NCBI GenBank assembly: GCA_963677785.2
Contig: CAXXDH010000003.1
Location: 2,480,001 to 2,544,000 of the forward strand
DNA from: G963665495 sp963677785
GTDB lineage: Bacteria > Desulfobacterota > Desulfovibrionia > Desulfovibrionales > Desulfovibrionaceae
DNA: 64,000 nucleotides
Direction: 5' to 3'
Shown here: positions 34,604 through 43,990 of the stretch, piece after piece
Layout of the letters: every line of letters begins with the position of its first letter
How positions within the stretch are numbered: position 1 is the first letter of the stretch
Position numbers and translations under genes: made by a program
Notes under the pieces: generated by a model
What the model was told of the DNA's origin: nothing
Databases searched by the model: none
Seen by the model: the letters and a program-made list of their open reading frames with translations, nothing else

Positions 34604-35749
34604 ATGAAGCATCCGTTTCGCGGCCGGAAGCCTGTGCGGCTTCCGGCCGCGTTCTCTTTCCAGATGGGTGTATCTGTGCTGCGCTGCGGGCTTTTGCTGC
34701 TTCTGCTCTGTTCCGCGGCATGCACGTCTTTTGTCAAACAACAGGAGCAGCTTTCGGTTACGATGCAGGAGATCCGGCAGCGGCATGAGGAAAAAAGCAG
34801 CCTGAATCCGAATTCTTTTTCCCAAAGCGACATTACTCCCCGGATTCGCGATGTGGCGCTGGCGATTCCAGGCGATGATCCGTTCGAACGCCTGGGCGCG
34901 GCCATGCGCATGATTATCGAGGATTTCGCCTATGATCCGTGGTATAACAGCAGACAGTTCACCCGTACGGCGGACCAGCTGTTTCAGGACCGGACTTTGG
35001 GAGGCTGCAGCGACTATGCCCTGGTGGGGCTGGCTTTGTTCCGGGCCATGGGCTATCCCTCATTGCTCGTTGTCACGGCCAGCGACGACTGGATAAAGCG
35101 CTATCGTGACAATGACTTGTCTTTGGTCTACGGGCATAGTTTCATTGAAGTCATGGTCGAGGGCCGCTGGTATCTGGTGGATCCGAACCATTTTAATTTT
35201 TTCGAGCATTACAATCCGGAGGAGCCCTGGTATCCGCGCAATGAGTTGTACATTGCCCGTGGTTTCGATTTCTGGGACCTGGGCCTGCGTTCCACAGCAG
35301 ACGCCAAAAAGCTGTTGACCTCTTTTGCCATGGAAACAACACTTCGATGGCGCAGTCCGAGTATGCGGGAGAAGTTCAAACTGCATTTTGATCTTCCCAA
35401 CCTGTTTACAGGGTTGGGAAAAGTGCTGGCCTCTCATGAGCACGACTGGCTGGCCCTGAAGCGCTACAATCAGGCCCTGATGCATGACGCGGAATATGTT
35501 CCGGCGTATGTCGGTCGCGCGGCAGTATATCTCCGCCAGGTAAATTATGAAGCGGCGCTCAAGGATTTGAACAAGGCGCTGGAATTGGATCCCGCCAACC
35601 TGGAAGCCTATTACTACCGGGGGCTGGCTCGCAAAGGCCTTGGCGATCTGCCTGGAATGAACAGCGACCTGGGCCGAGCGGCGGCCAGGGGAGCGGGGTG
35701 GAACAACACGACGGCCTCGCCTGGAGCGGCATCCGTGCCTGCATTGTAA
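34604..35749 (+). CDS. Transglutaminase-like lipoprotein with TPR tail
   Basis: A 381-residue lipoprotein: hydrophobic helix and lipobox SAAC with Cys40. The central domain keeps the transglutaminase/cysteine-protease triad order: Cys135 in LGGCSDYALVGLALFRAMG, His178 in GHSFIEVMVEGRWYLVDPN and Asp193. The C-terminal part has two TPR units (EYVPAYVGRAAVYLRQVNYEAALKDLNKALE, split over residues 290-350). It may process or cross-link envelope proteins or peptidoglycan-linked peptides; the substrate is unknown. It is the second gene of a unit with the FecR protein, suggesting a shared envelope role. The only start in frame near the signal is ATG 34604. Confidence 0.8.
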   Translation: MKHPFRGRKPVRLPAAFSFQMGVSVLRCGLLLLLLCSAACTSFVKQQEQLSVTMQEIRQRHEEKSSLNPNSFSQSDITPRIRDVALAIPGDDPFERLGAAMRMIIEDFAYDPWYNSRQFTRTADQLFQDRTLGGCSDYALVGLALFRAMGYPSLLVVTASDDWIKRYRDNDLSLVYGHSFIEVMVEGRWYLVDPNHFNFFEHYNPEEPWYPRNELYIARGFDFWDLGLRSTADAKKLLTSFAMETTLRWRSPSMREKFKLHFDLPNLFTGLGKVLASHEHDWLALKRYNQALMHDAEYVPAYVGRAAVYLRQVNYEAALKDLNKALELDPANLEAYYYRGLARKGLGDLPGMNSDLGRAAARGAGWNNTTASPGAASVPAL

Positions 35750-35787
35750 GTGTTCGGGGGCGTACCTGTCGTCAGCAGAGCACTGGG

Positions 35788-37014
35788 TCAGCGGGTAAGC
35801 GCGAGCCTCAAGGCCGTGTTCTGCAAGGAAAGATCAAATTCAGGCGTATCCGTGGTCCATAATCGCGGATGCAGTACCAACTCTATTATCTCGCCCGGCT
35901 TGCTTTCCCGCAATGAGCGCAGCAAATAATTCAGGCGCTGGCCTTGCTCCGCCTGTGTGTCCGAAACAGTGTGAAACGCGCTCGCGGCGCAGACGTTCCA
36001 GGACTGGGCCATATCCTGAAATCCGGCAGCGTGCATGCGCCGGTGCTCCTCATGCAGCCAGTCTGAAACAGGAGCGGCGTAGGCGTCCAGGCTCCGGGGG
36101 GCAACCCTGCAGCTGATGCCGTGACCCAGCTGTTGCAACGTCAAAAGGTCTTCCAGAGCTCCGGGACGGTGGATGTAAATGCCGTTGGTTCCGGCCAACG
36201 CGTATATGCTGGACACCAGGTTGATGCAAAAAACAGCCGGAATGGAATGCAGGGCCTCTTCAAAAGCCATAATCTGCGCGCCGTACAGCGAAAAGTCCAC
36301 ATCATGGCGTAGCAGTACCGTTACTTTATCCGGAGCAAAAGGCTGCATGCCCAGAGAGTCCCTGGTTGCCAGCCGATAGCGCTCTTGTTGCAGCTCCTCC
36401 ATAAGGGCTTGGAAATTCTGCCACTCCGGCGTGTCACCGCGCAATCCCATGGTTCGGGCAATACTCTCGGCCTGTTCCTTGTCCGCGGGCAGCAAAGAAA
36501 AAAGGGAGCTGTCGGCGATTTGGCAAGGCTCATTGGCTTCCATCCAGCGTACACGCCAGTCGATCAGGGCGAACCACTCCCATCCCGCTCTGAGAATGTG
36601 CGCCTGCCCGTCCGTGATGGCCCCCTGGTCGTAATACGCCGGTTCGTATCCCTCCCAGTCTCCGCGTCCTTGGGAAACCCCCATGGGTCTGGCTATGGAA
36701 GAAGGAACAACAATAAACGCCTTTGGTCCGGGCGGGCTCGTATCATATAAAGAAAAACGGATACGGCAGATCCAGTTGTCGCTGGCAGTGTCCGGTCCGG
36801 CAATGCAGGTCAAAGGGCGCAAAAAGGCCACATAATTCCGGCCGTCCGAACTATAGGCCAGCCCCAAAGGTGTACCGGAGCTCTGGCGTTGCCACAGTCC
36901 GCCTGGCCGGTCGGTGTTGTCTGCTCCGAAACTTATCGCCACCGGATTGCACACCAGCAGCAATCCAACCAGAAAAGTCAGTGCAACTCTTTTGTATGTA
37001 TTAATATTTTGCAT
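35788..37014 (-). CDS. Exported polysaccharide-deacetylase-like protein
   Basis: About 408 residues from the ATG of MQNINTYKRV; a TTG five codons upstream also opens the frame. The signal peptide VALTFLVGLLLVCNPVAISFGA is clear. The first half is beta-rich (GLAYSSDGRNYVAFLRPLTC) and not recognised. The second half holds VTVLLRHDVDFSLYGAQIMAF and PAVFCIN, like the His-Asp-Val-Asp motif of carbohydrate-esterase-4-type folds, then GHGISCRVAPRSLDAY and IIELVLHPRLW. Some residues expected in a true deacetylase are hard to place, so activity is uncertain. It faces the transglutaminase gene across 38 bases and may act on the nearby glycan. Confidence 0.55.
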   Translation of the reverse strand: MQNINTYKRVALTFLVGLLLVCNPVAISFGADNTDRPGGLWQRQSSGTPLGLAYSSDGRNYVAFLRPLTCIAGPDTASDNWICRIRFSLYDTSPPGPKAFIVVPSSIARPMGVSQGRGDWEGYEPAYYDQGAITDGQAHILRAGWEWFALIDWRVRWMEANEPCQIADSSLFSLLPADKEQAESIARTMGLRGDTPEWQNFQALMEELQQERYRLATRDSLGMQPFAPDKVTVLLRHDVDFSLYGAQIMAFEEALHSIPAVFCINLVSSIYALAGTNGIYIHRPGALEDLLTLQQLGHGISCRVAPRSLDAYAAPVSDWLHEEHRRMHAAGFQDMAQSWNVCAASAFHTVSDTQAEQGQRLNYLLRSLRESKPGEIIELVLHPRLWTTDTPEFDLSLQNTALRLALTR

Positions 37015-37403
37015 AGTATTAAGGTTCAAACGGACCGTTCATACTTGGGTATACCATAAACAAGAATTTTGGCACCTAAAAAATTGAGGCAAGAGATGCG
37101 TTCAATGGTTCTGAAAAAAATAAGTACGGCGAACCTTACTCCCCTAGAGATAAAAGAGGCAAGATCCAAAAAGGTTACAAAAGATTCACATCCGATTCCA
37201 GGAATGATGACTACCCGGAAAAGCTAAAGTTTTTTGGACATACAGACGATTATTCGGTTGTTGAATGAAAAAAAACGAGAGTAGGGCTGAAGTTGCCTGT
37301 TTTGTGGCTGGCTACGCATGGAGCGCACAAGAAAAAGCAAAATAAAGACCGCAATCATTCACCTGCTTGATGGTTGGGCCGTTGATTTGATACACAGGAG
37401 CCT
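37015..37403. other. Intergenic region before the glycan locus
   Basis: About 390 AT-richer bases between divergent genes. Two short plus-strand frames occur: 37096-37227 (43 residues, with GAGG seven bases upstream) and 37265-37345 (26 residues). Neither resembles anything known. Promoters for both neighbours must lie here, but none is clear. Confidence 0.4.
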
Positions 37404-40223
37404 ATGGGGTTGAAAACAAATAAAAGTCAACTGGCGCATCGGGTTGATCCACAGCATACGCAAGCCGTTTCCTTGCTTGCCGCAGGGCAATATGAGCAGG
37501 CCGTTTCCGTGTTGTTGCAAGCATTGCAACGTACGCCGGGTTCCCCCTGGCTGTTGCGGCGGCTGGCCGATGCCTGGCAGGGCTGCGGCCGAAACAGCAA
37601 TTTGTGCGGAAAAATCGATTCTGTTTTTCGTTGCAAGCTGCCCCATATGGGCGACAAGGCCTACGTCGGCGGGCTTTGCGAATTATACCGGCAGGCCGGG
37701 CTACCGGCTCTGCGGCGTCTTGCGCTGGCCCGCTATTGCCAGAGGCGCCCGGAAGATAGCTCCGCGCAACAGGAACTTGCCGCCAACGTTCGCCATTACG
37801 CCGAGTTGTACCATGGATTCGAACAAGGCCTGCACGGCCCGCCAACGTTTTCGGACAACATCAACCGCCCCCTTTTTTCCGTGATAACGCCGTCTTTCAA
37901 CCAGGCCGCTTACATCGAAGACACCATCCGCGCGGTGCTCTGGCAGGGGATTCCCAGTTTTGAGCACATCGTCGTCGACGGCGGTTCCACCGACGGCACT
38001 CTGGAGATATTGCAGCGTTATCCGCATCTGCGCTGGATATCCGAGCCGGACAAGGGACAGAGCGATGCGCTGAACAAAGGCTTGCGCCTGGCCCGCGGCG
38101 AGATCGTGGCCTGGATCAATTCGGACGATTTCCATCTGCCGGGCGCGTTTCAGGCCGTTTCTGACTGGTTTGCAGCCCATCCGCGGGAACGCCTGGTCAT
38201 GGGGGACTGTCTCTGGATTTTCGAACGGACCGGACGCCAGTTCGTGCTCATGAACCAGGAGAAAAATTTTGAGGATCTTCTGCAGTATTGGGACGACTTC
38301 GTCCATCCGTCCCAGCAATCCCTGTTTTTCAAACGCGATTTACTGGATGAAGTGGGTTTGATCGATCAGAGCTTGCACTACGGCATGGATTGCGACCTCT
38401 GGTTGCGGATGACGCAGAAACAACCCATCCGCTACCTGCCGCGCGTTCTGGCCGCCTATCGTTTTCACGATCAGGCCAAAGGCAGCAGCGGAGATTGCTG
38501 GGAGCCGTTTTACCCGGATTTCAAAACTATTTTCGCGCGCTACTGCAGTCTCTCGCAAAATATCCCCCATCAGGGACCGTTGCTCAGCATTGCGTTGCCC
38601 TTGCGCAAGGAACGACCGCAGGAAGCCGCCCAGGTGCGGGCGGTCATTGAACGGATCAGCCAGGATGTTTTTCGGGAAATCGAATTTTTGATTTGCACGG
38701 ACAGCGATAATCCGGAACAGCTCGTACCGGCTGATTGCAGTCACGCGCCCATACGGTTCGTGTCTTTGGATAAAGAGGATTTCGCCGCTGCCGCCGCCCG
38801 TCAAGCCCAAGGCGCGGCTCTGCATTTTCCTTCGCTTGCGGACCCGTTGCCCCGGCGCTGGTACGCGCTGCGGATGAATGATCTGCTGGGCTGCGAAGCG
38901 CTGGCCGGAGCCGCGGATGAAGGCGTCAGCATGCGGCCTCATGAGCTTATGCCGTCCGGTCCGGCTTTCGGGCCGCAGGTCGTACACCGTACGCGGTCGG
39001 TGGCGCATCTGGCGCGCAGGACTGCAGCTTCCCCCTTGCTGAGCGTGATTATCCCGACCTTTGAGCGGGCCGGAGCCCTGGAGCAATGCCTGGATGCCCT
39101 GGCCGATCAGACGCTGGACGCCAAAGACTATGAAGTCATTGTCTGCGACGACGGTTCCACGGACCGTACGGCGGAGCTGCTGGCCGGGCAGGAGCGCCCG
39201 TACAGGCTCATGACTCTGCGCCAGGACCAGCGGCGCGGTCCGTCCGCAGCCCGCAACCGGGCCATCGCCCAGGCTTCGGGCCGGTGGCTGCTGTTCATCA
39301 ACGACGACACCATCCTCCACCCGGACGGTCTGGCGATCCATACGCGTTACCAGGCCCTGCACCAAACCTCTGATCAGAGTGGAGCCGGTGGCATTGCCGT
39401 GCTCGGGAGGACCTATTTCCCCCCCGCCTTTACCTGCAAGCCCACAGGGTACGTGCTGGAATATTCGGATTTGTATTTCGATTTCGCCCGGTCGCGTTCC
39501 AATCAGTTTTACCCCTATCCGCATTTCTACACCTGCAACATCAGTGTCGGTCGTCGGGCCGTGCTGGATGCGGGCGGGTTTGACGAGGCCTTTACCGGTC
39601 CTGGCGCGGAAGACATAGAACTGGCCTGGCGGCTCTATGGAGACGATCCGCGGATATTGTATCTCTGGCATCTGGCGGCCCGGCACGAGCACCATCTCAG
39701 CGTTCGGGATTTCTGCCGCGCGCACGCCGTACGCGGGGCCGGAGGCGTTATCCGCCTGGCCCGGCATGCGCAGGTGGGCTGTCATTATCTGGATATGCCG
39801 CCGCAGCGGGCCCAGGAGCTGCGCAACGAGCTTGAGACCATCGGCAAGGCTGAAGTGGCAGAGCTGTTGCAGGCTCTGGAAGCCCTGGACAAGGAGTGCG
39901 TACCGGATATGGTGCTTTGCCATGCCAATTTTTACGACAGGCCCACGGCTTTTCCACTCGGAGAAGAAGCGGACGATTCCGAGGAGCTGCCCGCGTACAT
40001 GGGGATCTGGAGAATGCGGGCTGCGGACATCGCGGCGGAATGTACGCTCCTTTCTGGGCAGATACGCGATCTGCGCGGCAAAGATCGCTTTCTGGAACGG
40101 GCCGGATTGCAGCAGGTCTACCAGGCGCTGGATTTTTTGCGCTGGTTTCACGATACGCAGGGCATTGTGAATTCGCCCTGGCTGGAACAGTTTTACGCCG
40201 TACGGAATATTCAGGCCGCATGA
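37404..40223 (+). CDS. Double-domain GT2 glycosyltransferase with N-terminal TPR
   Basis: A 939-residue protein. Residues 1-150 are helical with a TPR-like unit (AVSLLAAGQYEQAVSVLLQAL). A first GT2 domain (about 155-345) has FSVITPSFNQAAYIEDTI, VVDGGSTDGTLE and a DSDD-like metal site in AWINSDDFHLPG. A spacer follows, and a second GT2 domain (about 545-790) has LSVIIPTFERAGALEQCL, DDGSTDRTAELL and INDDTILHPDG, with GAEDIELAWRL further on. Two different linkages could be made by one polypeptide. AGGAG precedes the ATG. It opens the glycan locus and is followed 71 bases later by the galactofuranosyltransferase-like gene. Sugar specificity cannot be read from sequence. Confidence 0.88.
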   Translation: MGLKTNKSQLAHRVDPQHTQAVSLLAAGQYEQAVSVLLQALQRTPGSPWLLRRLADAWQGCGRNSNLCGKIDSVFRCKLPHMGDKAYVGGLCELYRQAGLPALRRLALARYCQRRPEDSSAQQELAANVRHYAELYHGFEQGLHGPPTFSDNINRPLFSVITPSFNQAAYIEDTIRAVLWQGIPSFEHIVVDGGSTDGTLEILQRYPHLRWISEPDKGQSDALNKGLRLARGEIVAWINSDDFHLPGAFQAVSDWFAAHPRERLVMGDCLWIFERTGRQFVLMNQEKNFEDLLQYWDDFVHPSQQSLFFKRDLLDEVGLIDQSLHYGMDCDLWLRMTQKQPIRYLPRVLAAYRFHDQAKGSSGDCWEPFYPDFKTIFARYCSLSQNIPHQGPLLSIALPLRKERPQEAAQVRAVIERISQDVFREIEFLICTDSDNPEQLVPADCSHAPIRFVSLDKEDFAAAAARQAQGAALHFPSLADPLPRRWYALRMNDLLGCEALAGAADEGVSMRPHELMPSGPAFGPQVVHRTRSVAHLARRTAASPLLSVIIPTFERAGALEQCLDALADQTLDAKDYEVIVCDDGSTDRTAELLAGQERPYRLMTLRQDQRRGPSAARNRAIAQASGRWLLFINDDTILHPDGLAIHTRYQALHQTSDQSGAGGIAVLGRTYFPPAFTCKPTGYVLEYSDLYFDFARSRSNQFYPYPHFYTCNISVGRRAVLDAGGFDEAFTGPGAEDIELAWRLYGDDPRILYLWHLAARHEHHLSVRDFCRAHAVRGAGGVIRLARHAQVGCHYLDMPPQRAQELRNELETIGKAEVAELLQALEALDKECVPDMVLCHANFYDRPTAFPLGEEADDSEELPAYMGIWRMRAADIAAECTLLSGQIRDLRGKDRFLERAGLQQVYQALDFLRWFHDTQGIVNSPWLEQFYAVRNIQAA

Positions 40224-40294
40224 TACGGAAGAGGCCTGTGGCGGCTAAAATCCTTTTTTATTGATTTTTACAATTTTTTTAAGGTGGTTCGCGT

Positions 40295-42115
40295 ATGCAT
40301 TTGGTGCAACGACTGAGGTTTTCTCCGCTGAACGAAATCAGCGGTTTGTATTATCGCAGTAATGCGTATATGGCGTTCGAGCAGGAAGGCGGCGAGCGTG
40401 TTGTCTTGCGCCGCGATCAGGAGCTGTCCACCAATACGTATTTCAACAGTTTTTACGAGTACTTTTACATCAAATACACCAGGCTGCGCCAGGTGGGCTA
40501 TGCGTTGCAGCTCAGGGGCGACTTTCGCGTGCGGATTTACCGCGAGCGCTTCAACCACGAAAAAAAGATCGTGGGCGAGGTGCATTTGACGAATCAGACG
40601 CCGGACTCTCCGGCCTGGGTGCCGTTGCCTCTTAAGGACAAGGAGGAGCAGAGCGGTCGCATGCATTTGAGCATCCGCTGCATGAGCGACCAGGGCGAAT
40701 TTCTGGGCGGCGAGCTGCTGACTGAACAGGAACCCGGAGAAGTCCGCCTGGGCATCGCCACCTGCACGTTCAAGCGTGAGGAGTTGATCACCCGGACCAT
40801 CGCCAAGATCACCGACGATCCGGACCTGAAAAAATTGTCCCTGGAACTCATCGTGGTGGACAACGGCCAGAGCCTGGATCCGGCCGCTTTCCCGGACCCG
40901 CGCGTCCGGCTGATTCCCAACATCAACTGCGGCGGATCGGGCGGTTACAGCAGGGGCATGCTCGAGGCCGTGGACCACAGCCAATGTACGCACCTGGTCG
41001 CCATGGACGACGACGTCACCCTGGATACGGAGATAGTGCTGCGGACCATCACCTTTTATCAGTACGCCAAGGAAGACTACTGCATTTCCGGCGGGATGAT
41101 GGATTTCGAGCAACCGCACGTGCTCTACGAAGCGGGCGCGCGCCACAACGTGGGCAAGGATTATCCCGGACCCAATCCATTGAAGATTTTCGTCAACCGC
41201 CACCAGACCTACATGCAGCAGACCGGCGCGTTGAACAGCCTGCTGGTGGAGTGGGGCATTGATTACGGCGGGTTCTGGTTTTTCGCCATGCCCATGGCTT
41301 ACGTCCGGGAGATCGGCCTGCTGATGCCCTTTTTTCTTCTGGGCGACGACATCGAATATTCGCTGCGTATCAGGAAACACTTCGGCGAAAAGATTTTGTT
41401 TCTGCCGCCGATATCCATCTGGCACATGCCTTTTTACCGCAGCCCCAAGGCCAGGTCGCGCTATCTCTGGATCCGCAACCTGCTGATTGTCGGGCTGGTC
41501 TACCGCAAGAGCTCCTGCCTCAATACCATGTATTGCTGCACTTTCGAATTCATCATGGAGCTTTTCAAGTACCGCTATACGGGCACCTTTCTGTTGATCC
41601 GCGCGTTGGAGGATTTTCTGGAAGGCCCGAACCTGGTGCTGGAGACCGATGTGATCAAGCAGTCGGCCCAGCTGCAGGCCGGAGCGCGTCAGCGCGGCTT
41701 TACGCCGGAAAAAGTGGACGGCATCCCTTCCAGGGATGCGCACAAGTTTTTCATTCCTGCCAAGGAATCAGCCTGGCGGACGCTGCTGCGCTGGTGCACC
41801 ATCGGCAACCATCTGGTGCCGCGCTTTTTGCTCTCCAAAAAAGCGGCCTATACGGACGCCGTGGGCATCAACCAGTGGAAAAAATTCACTCTCAAAAGGC
41901 GTTCCGTGGCCTATCTGCTGGACGCGGGATACATGGTCGAAACAGAGATCGTTCCTTTTCTGGGACTCAGACATTGCTGGGTCTGGAGCAAGCTGATGCT
42001 GAAAACGCTCTGGCGCTGGCGCAAAGTACGTAAGGAATGGGACGAGGCCTATCCCTGGGTGAGCAGTGCGGACTACTGGCGGGTTTTCTTTGCCCGACAT
42101 GGCGACAAGGAGTAA
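40295..42115 (+). CDS. GlfT2-like glycosyltransferase (putative galactofuranosyltransferase)
   Basis: A 606-residue GT2 enzyme with the architecture of mycobacterial GlfT2: an N-terminal beta-sandwich (residues 1-145), then the GT-A domain and a helical C-terminus. Motifs that match the family are GGSGGYSRG (213-221), the metal-binding triad DDD (238-240), the catalytic-base region DDIEY (351-355) and WHMPF (376-380). GlfT2 polymerises galactofuranose from UDP-Galf. A galactofuranosyl product is therefore a reasonable but unproven guess; no UDP-galactopyranose mutase gene is in the window. AAGGTGG precedes the ATG, and the next glycosyltransferase starts 4 bases after the stop. Confidence 0.82.
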   Translation: MHLVQRLRFSPLNEISGLYYRSNAYMAFEQEGGERVVLRRDQELSTNTYFNSFYEYFYIKYTRLRQVGYALQLRGDFRVRIYRERFNHEKKIVGEVHLTNQTPDSPAWVPLPLKDKEEQSGRMHLSIRCMSDQGEFLGGELLTEQEPGEVRLGIATCTFKREELITRTIAKITDDPDLKKLSLELIVVDNGQSLDPAAFPDPRVRLIPNINCGGSGGYSRGMLEAVDHSQCTHLVAMDDDVTLDTEIVLRTITFYQYAKEDYCISGGMMDFEQPHVLYEAGARHNVGKDYPGPNPLKIFVNRHQTYMQQTGALNSLLVEWGIDYGGFWFFAMPMAYVREIGLLMPFFLLGDDIEYSLRIRKHFGEKILFLPPISIWHMPFYRSPKARSRYLWIRNLLIVGLVYRKSSCLNTMYCCTFEFIMELFKYRYTGTFLLIRALEDFLEGPNLVLETDVIKQSAQLQAGARQRGFTPEKVDGIPSRDAHKFFIPAKESAWRTLLRWCTIGNHLVPRFLLSKKAAYTDAVGINQWKKFTLKRRSVAYLLDAGYMVETEIVPFLGLRHCWVWSKLMLKTLWRWRKVRKEWDEAYPWVSSADYWRVFFARHGDKE

Positions 42116-42119
42116 GCGG

Positions 42120-42935
42120 ATGGACAAGACCGCAAAAGTATCCATAATTGTGCCGACCTACAACCAGGCGCAGTATCTGCCTATCTGCCTGGATTCAATC
42201 TGGTTTCAGGATTACCCCGAAATAGAGATCGTCTGCGTGGTGGACGGTTCGACCGACAACACGGCCGAGGTGCTGACCGCGTACAAGCAGGCGCTGCAGA
42301 AAGATCAGACCTCCTTTGCCGCCAATTACAACGAAGCGAGCGGCGAGGTGGAACGTAGCCATCATCCGCGTTACCCGGCGCAGGGGCGCGAACTGAAGGT
42401 CATTTTCCACGAACAAAACAAGGGCCTGGGCCCGACGTTGAACACGGGCGCCAGAGCCTGCACGGGCGCCTACTGCACCTATATCGCCTCCGACGATATG
42501 CTCGAACCGACCATGGCCGGCGATCTCGTACGCGCGCTGGAAGAAGGTGCGGATCTGGCCTATGCGGACATGTTCGTGGTGGACGACGTGGGCCGGATTC
42601 TGCGTCATTTCGCGCTGCCGGATTATTCCTTTGAAGACACCTTCTGCCATTGGTATTTTTGCGGGGTGTGCAAACTCTACCGCCGGGAATTGCACGAACG
42701 TTTCGGCTATTACCGCGAGGATCTGCTCTCGCACGACCACGAGCTGTACCAGCGTTTCGCCATGAATGGCGCGCGCCTCAAACACGTTCGCAAGGTCCTG
42801 GCCCGTGTCCGGGACCACGGCGCGGAACGCCGGGAGTATAACCATTCGCCCAGGCAATGGTCCCGTTTGTTCGAAGAATCCAAAGCCCTGGTGCGCGAAG
42901 CGCGGCATTATTTGCGCGAAACGTCCGGGCGATAG
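42120..42935 (+). CDS. Family 2 glycosyltransferase
   Basis: A 271-residue GT2 enzyme from the ATG of MDKTAKVSIIVPTYNQ, with AAGGAG in the end of the preceding gene. GT-A landmarks: VSIIVPTYNQAQYLPICLDSI, VVDGSTDNTAEVL, and YIASDDMLEPTMAGDLV carrying the metal-binding Asp pair, then a C-terminal region with DLLSHDHELYQRF. It has no membrane helix and probably acts at the cytoplasmic face on a lipid-linked or protein-linked acceptor. Four bases separate it from the GlfT2-like gene, so they are co-translated. Donor sugar unknown. Confidence 0.88.
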   Translation: MDKTAKVSIIVPTYNQAQYLPICLDSIWFQDYPEIEIVCVVDGSTDNTAEVLTAYKQALQKDQTSFAANYNEASGEVERSHHPRYPAQGRELKVIFHEQNKGLGPTLNTGARACTGAYCTYIASDDMLEPTMAGDLVRALEEGADLAYADMFVVDDVGRILRHFALPDYSFEDTFCHWYFCGVCKLYRRELHERFGYYREDLLSHDHELYQRFAMNGARLKHVRKVLARVRDHGAERREYNHSPRQWSRLFEESKALVREARHYLRETSGR

Positions 42936-42960
42936 GAAGGAAAATTTAAAAAGAAGGAAT

Positions 42961-42999
42961 GCCCCGGCGGTTCAGGAACCTTTAGCTAAAGGTTCCTGA
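42961..42999 (-). repeat. Dispersed palindromic element, copy 2 (reversed)
   Basis: A perfect 28-base palindrome (42972-42999, arms CAGGAACCTTTAG type) with CCGCCGGGGC adjoining on the minus strand. It is the reversed counterpart of the copy at 43924. It lies between convergent genes and may also serve as a terminator. Confidence 0.55.
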
Positions 43000-43039
43000 G
43001 AACTTCCAAAAATTTTTGACAAGGAACGCTAACTTGTTC

Positions 43040-43780
43040 CTAACTCGCCGCGTACCCCATACGCTCGATGCGCTGGCCGTGGAGTTCGGTGCAGAGGGAT
43101 TGCTGCTCGGGGGTCATGGAGTCGCGGAAGGTGACGGCGCCGCCGATGTGAAAGTGGAGCAGGGCCTTGGTGTGGGCGTCCGCGAGACTGTTTTTGTCGT
43201 ATGCGGCGATAATCTCCGCGTACGTATCCTGCGAGGGCTCCAGGCCGCAATAGGCGGCGAAGCGCTGTAATTCGCCCGCCGGATCGGCGAGCAGGTCTTC
43301 ATAGCGTACGTGCAGGGCGCCGGACTGGGCGAACCAGGATTCCCATTCGTCGATCCAGAAGCCGACGCGATGGATGGCTTTTTCCAGGGTGTCAAGGTCT
43401 ACAAAGGGGCCGGGGTAGTCCTTGGCGCGGTCCTTGGCGCCGTGATTGTAGGCGGAAACCGCCGCGTCGCGCGGATCGCGGAAAATATAGGTGGCTTTGA
43501 GCGTACCCTTGGCCAGGCCGTCGCGGATGGCGGGCAAAGGCGGGCAATGGGTTTTGACCACAGCCAGGAGTCCGGACGGGATGCAGGCGTCAAGACGGCC
43601 GCATTTGTCTTCCGTCACATCGCCGATGTTGCAGTTGCCCCACTGGAGCAGCTCTTCCAGGCCGTGGGTGTCTTTTATTTGACGGATGTCGCACTGGCCG
43701 CAGCGGGCGAGCAGATCGTTCTGCATGTTGAAATACCAGGCTGAGCCCGCTTTGCACATTCCGGCAGATATAATCAGCAT
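43040..43780 (-). CDS. Sulfotransferase domain protein
   Basis: A 246-residue protein. The N-terminus LIISAGMCKAGSAWYFNMQNDLL stands where sulfotransferases bind the 5'-phosphosulfate (usually PKSGTTWL), and YIFRDPRDAAVSAYNHG matches the 3'-phosphate-binding segment RDPRDxxxS. VRYEDLLADPAGELQRFAAYCGL is also typical. It would move sulfate from PAPS to a glycan or protein acceptor. It is the only minus-strand gene in this part of the locus, flanked on both sides by copies of the dispersed palindrome, which hints at insertion as a cassette. Confidence 0.8.
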   Translation of the reverse strand: MLIISAGMCKAGSAWYFNMQNDLLARCGQCDIRQIKDTHGLEELLQWGNCNIGDVTEDKCGRLDACIPSGLLAVVKTHCPPLPAIRDGLAKGTLKATYIFRDPRDAAVSAYNHGAKDRAKDYPGPFVDLDTLEKAIHRVGFWIDEWESWFAQSGALHVRYEDLLADPAGELQRFAAYCGLEPSQDTYAEIIAAYDKNSLADAHTKALLHFHIGGAVTFRDSMTPEQQSLCTELHGQRIERMGYAAS

Positions 43781-43923
43781 CCCATGCCTCCTTTTGAGAG
43801 ATAACTATGCAAACTATATGCCCTTGTCTAGTCAGACCGGAATGCGAACAAGCATGGCGTCCGGAATCATCAAGTCGTACGAAGTTATGTAATGCTCTAA
43901 CAAATCAAAAGTTTTTCGAGGTT

Positions 43924-43963
43924 TTAGGAACCTTTTGCAAAAGGTTCCTAAGCCGCCGGAGAC
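43924..43963 (+). repeat. Dispersed palindromic element, copy 3
   Basis: A perfect 28-base palindrome (43924-43951, arms TTAGGAACCTTTTG type) followed by GCCGCCGGAGAC and then TTTCTTCAC. The tail agrees with the copy at 14442. It lies in the gap upstream of the glycosyltransferase gene at 43991. Confidence 0.6.
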
Positions 43964-43990
43964 GTTATTTCTTCACTGCCGGAGGTGCGT

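Noticed and set aside
38340..40151. A 603-residue minus-strand frame opposite the double glycosyltransferase
   Set aside because: The plus-strand frame carries two complete GT2 domains; the minus frame has no recognisable motif.
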